Source of the DNA: a virus
Reading direction: 5' to 3' (one strand)
IMG/VR virus record: IMGVR_UViG_3300031688_000023
Coordinates: 1-53,303 of that record
Length of the DNA stretch: 53,303 nucleotides
Part shown: in pieces, positions 43,623 to 48,896 of the stretch
Layout of the letters: each line of letters starts with the position of its first letter
How positions within the stretch are numbered: the stretch's first letter is position 1
Position numbers and translations under genes: made by a program
The notes under the pieces: generated by a model
Told to the model about the DNA's origin: nothing
Seen by the model: only the letters and a program-made list of their open reading frames with translations
Databases searched by the model: none

Positions 43623-43659
43623 AAAGTTAAGTGGGATTGTCCCCCTATCTACCTCTTTT
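43571..43659. terminator. Perfect 15-bp inverted repeat, possible bidirectional attenuator
   Basis: AAAAGAGGTAGATAG (43,571-43,585) is the exact reverse complement of CTATCTACCTCTTTT (43,645-43,659), with a further inner pairing GACAAT/ATTGTC (43,585-43,590 with 43,636-43,641). On either strand the 3' arm ends in CTCTTTT(T), so it could fold as a large hairpin followed by U's. It lies in the 5' leader of the minus-strand transcript starting near 43,680. Confidence 0.6.
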
Positions 43660-43683
43660 TGTTAACAATACTAATAACTAATG

Positions 43684-43714
43684 CAAAACTATGCAAAAAC
43701 TTCCAATAATCAAA
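43684..43714 (-). promoter_or_regulatory. Minus-strand Bacteroidota promoter (TTTG - 19 nt - TAGTTTTG)
   Basis: On the minus strand, TTTG (43,714-43,711) is followed after 19 nt by TAGTTTTG (43,691-43,684), an excellent match to the -33 TTTG / -7 TAnnTTTG promoter of Bacteroidota. It would drive the recombination/DnaA-like genes from 43,622 down to the terminator at 40,550. Confidence 0.75.
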
Positions 43715-43838
43715 ACTTAGTTTTATTAATGTGTTCTCGCAAGGCTGATATACTTAATTGTTGTAACCATCTTATATACTCATAATTCGGTTTTGTTTTA
43801 AGCTTTTCCTTTAGGATTAAATCTTCTAGTTCGTTCAT
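43710..43838 (-). CDS. Small hypothetical protein, 42 aa
   Basis: Minus-strand ORF MNELEDLILKEKLKTKPNYE, then YIRWLQQLSISALREHINKT, ending KF. It is highly helical and charged. It fills the space between the DUF1281-like gene stop (43,859) and the promoter at 43,684-43,714; its TGA overlaps the -33 element. Composition looks protein-like, but there is no homologue I know. Confidence 0.45.
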   Translation of the reverse strand: MNELEDLILKEKLKTKPNYEYIRWLQQLSISALREHINKTKF

Positions 43839-43858
43839 ATTATAAAGTTTTAAATTAG

Positions 43859-44671
43859 TTATCCCCAGATTATCTGGTTTCTTAAGTCCCCAGTCTGATT
43901 TCTTGGAACTTGATGGTTGATGTCGTTCTCTCTACTATCAGATACGGACTGTAGTGCCTCTTTAATAGTCTTACCTAAAAAGCATTGAAGGTCATACTCT
44001 TCATAGTATCCTACTTTAAAAGTACCATCATCAGTGGTGTGTTCTGAACCTAAATAAGTAACAGTCGCATACTCTTTCCATAAATTTAAAGAGGTATCTG
44101 TAGGCACTTTATATGTCACAGTAGTACCATCAACAATTGGTTGCATCTCAATCTCATCAGAACTAAAAACTTTGATGTTTCCACTCTTGTCTATATAGAA
44201 TCTAAAATCATCAGCAGCCCAGTCAGGCTCATCATACTCAGTTCGCTGAACACAGACTCCATCTTCAAAGTTCATCCACCCTCCCCATCCTGTTTCTTCT
44301 TCCCAAGTATAAGTAAAGTTAGGAATTTTTTTAGCAAGTAATTCAATTAGAGATTCATCCATCGTTGACCAAGCAGTTGTAAATCTTAGTACATCTCCAT
44401 CCATCTCATTGTCATAGCATCCCCATTTAGTTCCCCAGTTATGAATTGACCAATCGTACCAATTGTTAAATTTATACTTATCTATTAGTACATCTGATAT
44501 TTCTTTGTCTTTTTCTGTAACTATTCTATTTGGGGCAGTAGTATTGTGTAAATCTTCAGGCATTGGGACAAGTGACCCTGCTATTCCGTATTCATTTTTT
44601 GACATTTTTTCTAGGATCTTCGAATCTTCATCAGATGAAACAGTGATGAAACAATAAACGTGATTAGGCAT
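43859..44671 (-). CDS. DUF1281/YubB ferredoxin-like domain protein
   Basis: The 270-aa protein starts MPNHVYCFITVSS and contains NNWYDWSIHNWGTKWGCYD followed by the FTTAWS and FTYTWEEETGWGGWMNFE segments, the clear signature of the DUF1281 / YubB ferredoxin-like family of phage and plasmid proteins. The C-terminal 100 residues add a separate beta domain (KVPTDTSLNLWKEYATVTYL). The family's function is not established; it is widespread in early regions of mobile elements. Its start overlaps the preceding small gene by 8 nt. Confidence 0.8.
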   Translation of the reverse strand: MPNHVYCFITVSSDEDSKILEKMSKNEYGIAGSLVPMPEDLHNTTAPNRIVTEKDKEISDVLIDKYKFNNWYDWSIHNWGTKWGCYDNEMDGDVLRFTTAWSTMDESLIELLAKKIPNFTYTWEEETGWGGWMNFEDGVCVQRTEYDEPDWAADDFRFYIDKSGNIKVFSSDEIEMQPIVDGTTVTYKVPTDTSLNLWKEYATVTYLGSEHTTDDGTFKVGYYEEYDLQCFLGKTIKEALQSVSDSRENDINHQVPRNQTGDLRNQIIWG

Positions 44672-44843
44672 AATTTTTAGTTTTTAGATTAATAATAAAT
44701 TGATTTTCTGATATGTACTTACTTCTCTCAGACTCGGATTTGAATCTAAGTGTGCTACTGTCACTAAGATGATATACATAGTACATCGTTCTCTTAGCTC
44801 CGTTGGAAAAGATTAATTCTTTCCCTAATTTAATTTCATTCAT
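44664..44843 (-). CDS. Small hypothetical protein, 59 aa
   Basis: Minus-strand ORF MNEIKLGKELIFSNGAKRTM, YYVYHLSDSSTLRFKSESER, ending INLKTKNYA. It starts 14 nt after the structured RNA element at 44,857-44,907, and its stop overlaps the DUF1281 gene start by 8 nt. A beta-hairpin-like N-terminus and charged C-terminus; no family recognised. Placement behind the RNA element and coupling to the next gene support it as genuine. Confidence 0.6.
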   Translation of the reverse strand: MNEIKLGKELIFSNGAKRTMYYVYHLSDSSTLRFKSESERSKYISENQFIINLKTKNYA

Positions 44844-44856
44844 AATTTACGTATTG

Positions 44857-44907
44857 GTTAGTAACACGAAATCCCCACTACTTTCGCAGTGAGGCACGTG
44901 TACTAAC
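44857..44907 (-). ncRNA. Structured 5'-UTR element, family R copy 1
   Basis: On the minus strand: outer stem GTTAGTA-CACG/CGTG-TTACTAAC (one bulged A), inner stem CCTCACT/AGTGGGG with loop GCGAAAGT. It lies between the methyltransferase stop and the 59-aa gene. Two relatives at 45,701 and 46,674 keep the inner stem and the flank TACTAACC but change the outer stem in both arms. Confidence 0.65.
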
Positions 44908-44915
44908 AACAATAA

Positions 44916-45680
44916 TTAAAAGGGTTCTTTGCACTGTGGACAGATTCTGTAATCCTCTATCCAACCCACAACCTCATCTCCACAACAAGTATATTCTTGT
45001 GGATAGTTAGAATTAAGTCCGTATTCTTCCTCAGCCGACTCTATAATAACTTTGCATAAGTCAGTTGGTATCTTGCTCCTTTCGTGATTGTCTTTCAGTC
45101 CCTGTGTTCCAGTTCTACTACCACGTGGGGCTGATACGTGACAATCATCTCCATTCTTGCACATCACTCTTGGAGTCCATCCGAAATCATTAGTCCATAT
45201 GTCTGTAGGCTTCATTCTTTCATCTCCATATTGACAATAGGTTATGGTTTCTCTTCTGTTCTCTATCTCGTTCCAATGTGGTGCTTTACGCATCTTGCCT
45301 CTAGGATTTTCTATGTACCAATTAAGCTGAGGATTCTTTTCAAGATAGAATTTAATAATCTCTATAGTTTTCTCTAAAATCTTGATGCCTAGCATATCAG
45401 CATTCTTAGGCTTAAATTCGTGGCCACTTACCCACTTCCTGCCGATACAAGCTACTGAGAAATCAGTACAGGGTGGTGATGCCCATATTACATCAGGAAC
45501 ATAGAATTCATCTAAGTCTCCTACTTGCATTTCGTTAAGTCTGTAGTCCCAGTCTAAAATGTCTCCTACCCAATTTGTCTTAGGATAAGCTACGTTGTCA
45601 ACCGAGAATACTTGATGACCACGTGCATCAGCTACTTTGCCGATACTACGTGAGCCACTGAATAATTCTAATATCTTCAT
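44916..45680 (-). CDS. Cytosine-5 DNA methyltransferase with C-terminal zinc ribbon
   Basis: 254 aa. SAM motif I LELFSGSRSIG (4-14), catalytic motif IV SPPCTDFS with P69-P70-C71, and motif VI ENPRGKM (124-130) identify a DNA cytosine-5 methyltransferase core. The target-recognition part (about 145-215) includes ITYCQYGDERMKPTDIWTN and APRGSRTGTQG, a version common in phages. The C-terminus adds a zinc-ribbon-like pair C232-C233 and C247-x2-C250. It is preceded by structured element R copy 2. Likely role: protecting phage DNA from restriction or epigenetic control. The target sequence cannot be read from the protein. Confidence 0.8.
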   Translation of the reverse strand: MKILELFSGSRSIGKVADARGHQVFSVDNVAYPKTNWVGDILDWDYRLNEMQVGDLDEFYVPDVIWASPPCTDFSVACIGRKWVSGHEFKPKNADMLGIKILEKTIEIIKFYLEKNPQLNWYIENPRGKMRKAPHWNEIENRRETITYCQYGDERMKPTDIWTNDFGWTPRVMCKNGDDCHVSAPRGSRTGTQGLKDNHERSKIPTDLCKVIIESAEEEYGLNSNYPQEYTCCGDEVVGWIEDYRICPQCKEPF

Positions 45681-45700
45681 AATAATTTACGTGTTGGTTA

Positions 45701-45742
45701 GTACCACCAAAACCCCACTACTTTCGCAGTGAGGTAATGGTA
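45701..45742 (-). ncRNA. Structured 5'-UTR element, family R copy 2
   Basis: On the minus strand CCTCACT GCGAAAGT AGTGGGG is enclosed by TACCATTA / GGTGGTA-type pairing (different bases from copy 1, still paired, with two G.T wobbles) and followed by TACTAACCAACACG. It begins about 18 nt after the stop of the upstream gene and ends about 20 nt before the methyltransferase ATG. Confidence 0.65.
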
Positions 45743-45760
45743 GAATCAAAACAAGTTTCT

Positions 45761-46270
45761 TTATCTAGTGTGATTTTCAACAAATCCGTATGTATCTTTT
45801 AGATGTTGTAGGTTTATAATCTCCCTTCCTTCCAAAACATTCTTGGTTAGTAGGTTTTGAATCATATCAAACCCATTATCATATTTCTTAATGATGGTTG
45901 GTATTTTTTTACTTCCCCAACTTAGTAGAGAATATCCTTTACCTACTATATCATTAATCATAAGGCCTTTGTCATAGTCTTTCTTCTCTAAGTGATTGTT
46001 TAAGCACTCTTCTAATAAGATATCTAAAGGAGTAGTCCATTTGTATTTCTCATCCCATAAAGAGTCTTTATCAATAGTACTATATATATTGTCTATTCTA
46101 TGGTTCTTGTAATCAGTGACTTGTAGTTCTCCACCATACGAGTCATCCCAGCAATTACATACTTTTACATTGTCAAACTTTATATCCCATTCTAATGATG
46201 GTGCATCGTGGCCTCGGCTCTCTTTAAAGTTTACTACTGTAACTCTAGTCATAAATTCTTTTCTTGTCAT
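45761..46270 (-). CDS. Hypothetical protein, 169 aa
   Basis: Mixed alpha/beta protein with a Trp/Asp-rich N-terminal half (SLEWDIKFDNVKVCNCWDDS), and a helical C-terminal half (LDILLEECLNNHLEKKDYD, FDMIQNLLTKNVLEGREI). No family recognised. It is separated by 12 nt from the upstream 60-aa gene and followed by structured element R copy 2. Small accessory proteins like this dominate the promoter-proximal early region of phages and usually target host functions. Confidence 0.5.
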   Translation of the reverse strand: MTRKEFMTRVTVVNFKESRGHDAPSLEWDIKFDNVKVCNCWDDSYGGELQVTDYKNHRIDNIYSTIDKDSLWDEKYKWTTPLDILLEECLNNHLEKKDYDKGLMINDIVGKGYSLLSWGSKKIPTIIKKYDNGFDMIQNLLTKNVLEGREIINLQHLKDTYGFVENHTR

Positions 46271-46282
46271 TTTATTTAATTT

Positions 46283-46465
46283 TTAATTAATGTTTAAGTG
46301 TTTTGGGTTGAAATTCTTACCATCTTCATACTCTAAGATAGCATATACATCCCCTTTGTTATCATATGCAAACTTCATTGCATCAGCCTTAGTATCGAAC
46401 TCATAGTCGTTTTCTATGTAATCTCCACTATCAGTGTACTCTCGTAATTCTACTATATAACTCAT
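46283..46465 (-). CDS. Hypothetical protein, 60 aa
   Basis: Acidic beta-alpha-beta-like small protein (YIVELREYTDSGDYIENDYE, DTKADAMKFAYDNKG, DVYAILEYEDGKNF). The layout resembles single-sheet ferredoxin-like mini-domains, but no family is recognised. It lies 12 nt before the 169-aa gene and 21 nt after the 56-aa gene. Confidence 0.5.
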   Translation of the reverse strand: MSYIVELREYTDSGDYIENDYEFDTKADAMKFAYDNKGDVYAILEYEDGKNFNPKHLNIN

Positions 46466-46486
46466 ATCTATTGTTTTTTTTAATTA

Positions 46487-46657
46487 TTAATCCCAAACTA
46501 TCATTCTCTCTCTACCAAACCTTAAGATTTCAGCAATTGAATGCTTAGAGTCATAGGGCATGATATTCTTAATATAGTATTGCTCGATATCTTCTTGTGA
46601 TGGAACAGTTCTCATAAATAAGTATAATCTTATTATTTGTTCTGTAGTTAAATTCAT
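46487..46657 (-). CDS. Small hypothetical protein, 56 aa
   Basis: Minus-strand ORF MNLTTEQIIRLYLFMRTVPS, QEDIEQYYIKNIMPYDSKHS, IAEILRFGRERMIVWD. Helical and charged with the pattern of a compact helical bundle. It starts 13 nt after structured element R copy 3, in the same arrangement as the two other genes behind R elements. Family unknown. Confidence 0.6.
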   Translation of the reverse strand: MNLTTEQIIRLYLFMRTVPSQEDIEQYYIKNIMPYDSKHSIAEILRFGRERMIVWD

Positions 46658-46673
46658 AATATTATTTATTGGT

Positions 46674-46720
46674 TAGTACCACGAAAACCCCACTACGTTT
46701 TATAGTAGTGAGGTGTGGTG
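46674..46720 (-). ncRNA. Structured 5'-UTR element, family R copy 3
   Basis: On the minus strand ACCAC/GTGGT outer pairing and CCTCACTAC/GTAGTGGGG inner stem (9 bp), followed by TACTAACCAATA. It begins directly at the stop codon of the 38-aa gene (46,721-46,723). The loop differs completely from copies 1 and 2 while the stem is kept. Confidence 0.65.
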
Positions 46721-46837
46721 TTAATGGAATATCCATATGCTTACATAGAAGATAAAGGCTATAATGAGTAGCAGTAATAAGTCTTCTATAGTTTGTCTTG
46801 GATTCTCTTTAAAGGCTTTGATTAGTTCTTTAATCAT
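46721..46837 (-). CDS. Small single-pass membrane protein, 38 aa
   Basis: Minus-strand ORF with a charged N-terminus MIKELIKAFKENPRQTIEDL and a continuous hydrophobic helix (about residues 19-36, LLLLLIIAFIFYVSIWIF). Its ATG overlaps the TGA of the 92-aa gene in an ATGA arrangement, a strong sign of translational coupling. Topology is probably N-in with one membrane span. Role unknown. Confidence 0.6.
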   Translation of the reverse strand: MIKELIKAFKENPRQTIEDLLLLLIIAFIFYVSIWIFH

Positions 46838-47112
46838 AAGTGACTACCTCTCTCTTTAATATCATCTTCTATCTCATCATAGAAAACATCTAGTTTATCT
46901 GTCATATCATCTCCGTTAAGTATGATTTTATGTATCTCAATAAAATCTCCACCTTCATCAAGATGTGTGGTTGGTTCTTTCCAAAAGTCATAGCTAATTT
47001 CTAGCACGTTATTATCTGACAAGTCCCAATAGTGTACATAACTCTGTGGTGTCATAGTAGTTTTTTTAGTGATTAATAATTTACATTCTTCTAAATACTC
47101 TGCTAAATTCAT
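46834..47112 (-). CDS. Hypothetical acidic protein, 92 aa
   Basis: Acidic alpha/beta protein (LAEYLEECKLLITKKTTM, NVLEISYDFWKEPTTHLD, IHKIILNGDDMTDKLDVFYD). Overlaps the 68-aa gene by 4 nt (ATGA-type) and the 38-aa membrane protein gene by 4 nt. No family recognised. Confidence 0.5.
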   Translation of the reverse strand: MNLAEYLEECKLLITKKTTMTPQSYVHYWDLSDNNVLEISYDFWKEPTTHLDEGGDFIEIHKIILNGDDMTDKLDVFYDEIEDDIKERGSHL

Positions 47113-47315
47113 ATTGTATATTGTGTTACGAAATCAGACAATCCTTTAAATCCTACGAACTTTAAAGACTTCTGTATTTCAGTTGGACATTTGATTGTAG
47201 GTATGTTCTCATACTTGTCAATCATTATTAACTCTTGAGTTTGCTTTGCTAGTCCTTCAGAGTTGCTCTGAGAATAGACTGGTAGCCCTTCTACCAATTG
47301 TTGTACTAAATTCAT
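47109..47315 (-). CDS. Hypothetical protein, 68 aa, behind a hammerhead ribozyme
   Basis: Small protein (LVQQLVEGLPVYSQSNSEGL, MIDKYENIPTIKCPTEIQKS, LKFVGFKGLSDFVTQYTI). The hammerhead ribozyme at 47,331-47,384 lies directly upstream; cleavage would leave a 21-nt leader before this ATG. No family recognised. 4-nt overlap with the next gene. Confidence 0.5.
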   Translation of the reverse strand: MNLVQQLVEGLPVYSQSNSEGLAKQTQELIMIDKYENIPTIKCPTEIQKSLKFVGFKGLSDFVTQYTI

Positions 47316-47330
47316 ATCTTATAATGTTTT

Positions 47331-47384
47331 GATTAAGACTAGCATCTCTGCTAGTTTCGGATATTGAATCCTCTTCAGTTAATC
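47331..47384 (-). ncRNA. Hammerhead ribozyme 1 (type I)
   Basis: Read on the minus strand, the 54 nt parse completely: stem I GATTAA / TTAATC; core CTGAAGA (CUGANGA); stem II GGAT-TCAAT-ATCC; GAA; stem III ACTAGCA-GAGA-TGCTAGT; cleavage-site C (complement of 47,337). All invariant core bases are present. Stem I is open, so this is a type I hammerhead. Cleavage is expected between 47,337 and 47,336, giving a new 5' end 21 nt before the ATG at 47,315. The stop codon of the upstream gene (47,381-47,379) forms part of stem I. Confidence 0.9.
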
Positions 47385-47789
47385 TTCATCTTCATACTCT
47401 ACATACTCTATGTCAAAGTGGTCACATAGTCTTTCTTTATATTCTCCATCATCCATCCACATTTCTTCTAATGCTTCTAAGATGTCCTCATCCATTTGTA
47501 TGATAGTATCTGTCTCTACATTAAGAATGTAGTTTTGTCCCTCAAAGAATTCCCATAAGGCATCGTAAAGCGAGTAGTCATCTAGATATACATTCTCTGA
47601 TATATTTAGTGCGACTCCACTCTCTTTTAATGTATACATAGTACTTCCACAGGCAGAGTCCTCTGATTGAATATAGTAATCAGCAGTAGCACTCCAGTTG
47701 TCTTGAATTTTTATGTTAACATATTCGTATAAGAAATTTTTAAGTGTTACTGATTCTTTAGCAACACACGTTCCATTTGATTTTTTCAT
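47379..47789 (-). CDS. Hypothetical acidic protein, 136 aa
   Basis: Very acidic (many Asp/Glu; ends EYVEYEDED) with aromatic-rich beta segments (FLYEYVNIKIQDNWSATADY, GVALNISENVYLDDY). DNA-mimic-like acidity is notable, but no specific anti-defence family is recognised. Its TAA lies inside stem I of hammerhead ribozyme 1, so ribosomes terminating here would occupy the ribozyme. 10 nt downstream of the 100-aa gene. Confidence 0.5.
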   Translation of the reverse strand: MKKSNGTCVAKESVTLKNFLYEYVNIKIQDNWSATADYYIQSEDSACGSTMYTLKESGVALNISENVYLDDYSLYDALWEFFEGQNYILNVETDTIIQMDEDILEALEEMWMDDGEYKERLCDHFDIEYVEYEDED

Positions 47790-47799
47790 AATTGATATT

Positions 47800-48102
47800 T
47801 TATTTATTAGTATTATTTAGTTTGTCAAGTAACTCATCTGCATTTGTCGTGTCAATTACTTCTTCGTTAAGCATTGGTAAGTTTCCCCAAATTCCGATTG
47901 CTTGACATTCTGCTAGTATATCGGTACACGATTCTTTTATTAATTCTGTATCATACTTTTCATCATCCTCTAGGCCATCATTGATGTCTTGTACATCGTA
48001 CATCTGTAAGTCTAGATTGTGTGCGATAATCTGTACTTGTTCTACAGTTAGTTCTAGGGTTACCATATTATGAAATACCCTGCTTTTCTTAATTGTTATC
48101 AT
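47800..48102 (-). CDS. Hypothetical acidic protein, 100 aa, behind a hammerhead ribozyme
   Basis: Acidic helical protein (VTLELTVEQVQIIAHNLDLQ, NDGLEDDEKYDTELIKESC, ending DELLDKLNNTNK). Hammerhead ribozyme 2 lies upstream; cleavage would leave a 22-nt AU-rich leader before the ATG at 48,102. Family not recognised. Confidence 0.5.
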   Translation of the reverse strand: MITIKKSRVFHNMVTLELTVEQVQIIAHNLDLQMYDVQDINDGLEDDEKYDTELIKESCTDILAECQAIGIWGNLPMLNEEVIDTTNADELLDKLNNTNK

Positions 48103-48118
48103 CTTATTTATTTGTTTT

Positions 48119-48203
48119 GATTAGGACTAGAGCCTCAAACTGTTACAATGGCCAATTGCGTTTGCGACTCTAGTTTCGGATATTAAATCCTCATCAGCTA
48201 ATC
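48119..48203 (-). ncRNA. Hammerhead ribozyme 2 (type I, extended stem III)
   Basis: Read on the minus strand: stem I GATTAG / CTAATC; core CTGATGA; stem II GGAT-TTAAT-ATCC; GAA; stem III ACTAGAG / CTCTAGT, continued by CAAAC/GTTTG and CAAT/ATTG helices in the apical part; cleavage-site C (complement of 48,125). Every invariant hammerhead position is intact. Cleavage between 48,125 and 48,124 gives a 5' end 22 nt before the ATG at 48,102. The stop codon of the upstream gene (48,206-48,204) directly abuts stem I. Confidence 0.9.
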
Positions 48204-48458
48204 TTACATACTATAGAAGACAAAGGACTCTCCTCCTTTACCAAAGTCCATCTCGTGTCTCTGTAACCCTGTACCTCTACCTCCTTTAATGTCACACGTT
48301 GTAACCTTTACACTCACTCCATCCTTTAAATCCTTTACCTCACTCCATTCTCCCATCTGCACCAATCTACTCTTGTAGTATGCTGCCTTACTCGATAGAT
48401 TGTTCTCTATCGCATTGTCGTATCTCTCTTTGAAATACACTGCTTTTGGTTTTCTCAT
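48204..48458 (-). CDS. Hypothetical basic protein, 84 aa, first gene of the early operon
   Basis: Basic N-terminal half (RKPKAVYFKERYDNAIENN, SKAAYYKSRLVQMG) resembling a short helical DNA/RNA-binding segment, then a beta half with VSVKVTTCDIKGGRGTGLQR. The family is not recognised. It is the first gene after the promoter at 48,770 and after hammerhead ribozyme 3, and is followed immediately by hammerhead ribozyme 2. Confidence 0.5.
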   Translation of the reverse strand: MRKPKAVYFKERYDNAIENNLSSKAAYYKSRLVQMGEWSEVKDLKDGVSVKVTTCDIKGGRGTGLQRHEMDFGKGGESFVFYSM

Positions 48459-48527
48459 CTTGTTGTTGTTATTGATTAATTTCTCCTGATCAATTTCTGT
48501 CTGTACTTACCCTCTACTCTAGTATTT

Positions 48528-48580
48528 GATAGTTTCGGATACAAAATCCTCATCAGCTAACCTATATGGTTAGGACTATC
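48528..48580 (-). ncRNA. Hammerhead ribozyme 3 (type III topology)
   Basis: On the minus strand: stem III strand GATAGT, cleavage-site C (complement of 48,574), stem I hairpin CTAACC-ATATA-GGTTAG, core CTGATGA, stem II GGAT-TTTGT-ATCC, GAA, stem III strand ACTATC. This is the circular permutation of ribozymes 1 and 2, with stem III open and stem I closed by a 5-nt loop. All core bases are present. Cleavage between 48,574 and 48,573 would release the upstream leader and leave the ribozyme body on the 5' end of the first early mRNA. Confidence 0.87.
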
Positions 48581-48692
48581 CGAGGAGTATTGCTGACTGC
48601 ATTCATCTTGTTTTTAATGAGGTATAGGTTGCCCTCTCAATATCAGCGTTACTCGTTATGTCAATGTACTGGGTTGTGTTGCTCTGAAGTCC

Positions 48693-48759
48693 GTAGTAGG
48701 TTTACCCTCGCTGGGTAGTTGTTCTAGGGGTAGCCCCCATTTCCTCTCAACCTACTCAC
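48693..48759 (-). ncRNA. Three-way-junction RNA in the early leader
   Basis: On the minus strand: P1 AGTAGGTT/AACCTACT (48,756-48,749 with 48,702-48,695, extendable by CGT/ACG across a bulge), P3 GGGG-GCTA-CCCC (48,738-48,727), P2 TACCC-AGCGA-GGGTA (48,717-48,703) stacked directly on P1. The fold starts within about 10 nt of the transcription start predicted from the promoter at 48,770. GC content is high for this genome. It does not match a riboswitch consensus I can recall. Confidence 0.55.
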
Positions 48760-48769
48760 GAATTCTATG

Positions 48770-48777
48770 CAAATATA
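48770..48777 (-). promoter_or_regulatory. Minus-strand early promoter TATATTTG
   Basis: TATATTTG on the minus strand, identical to the element in front of GroEL at 49,651. It is placed so that transcription would start near 48,763 and run through the three-way-junction RNA, hammerhead ribozyme 3 and the early genes. No convincing -33 TTG is present. Confidence 0.5.
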
Positions 48778-48896
48778 CACTATTATATATAACCTGAGCA
48801 TTAAATAGGTAAAACTTTAGTATAACTTGCTATGTTGATTTGTCATATCGTTCAGCCATATTGTCACACACTTAATACTCTCTATATCAATTGCTT

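Noticed and set aside
44610-44645. CTGATGA followed by GATTCGAA on the minus strand, resembling a hammerhead core
   Set aside because: Stem II does not form, the GAAA box is absent and no stem III partner exists; it is coding sequence of the DUF1281 gene.
44857-46720. R-family hairpins as ordinary rho-independent terminators
   Set aside because: Only three or four U's follow the inner stem, they are enclosed by a further helix, and all three lie just before start codons; a regulatory or processing role fits better. A weak attenuator role is not excluded.
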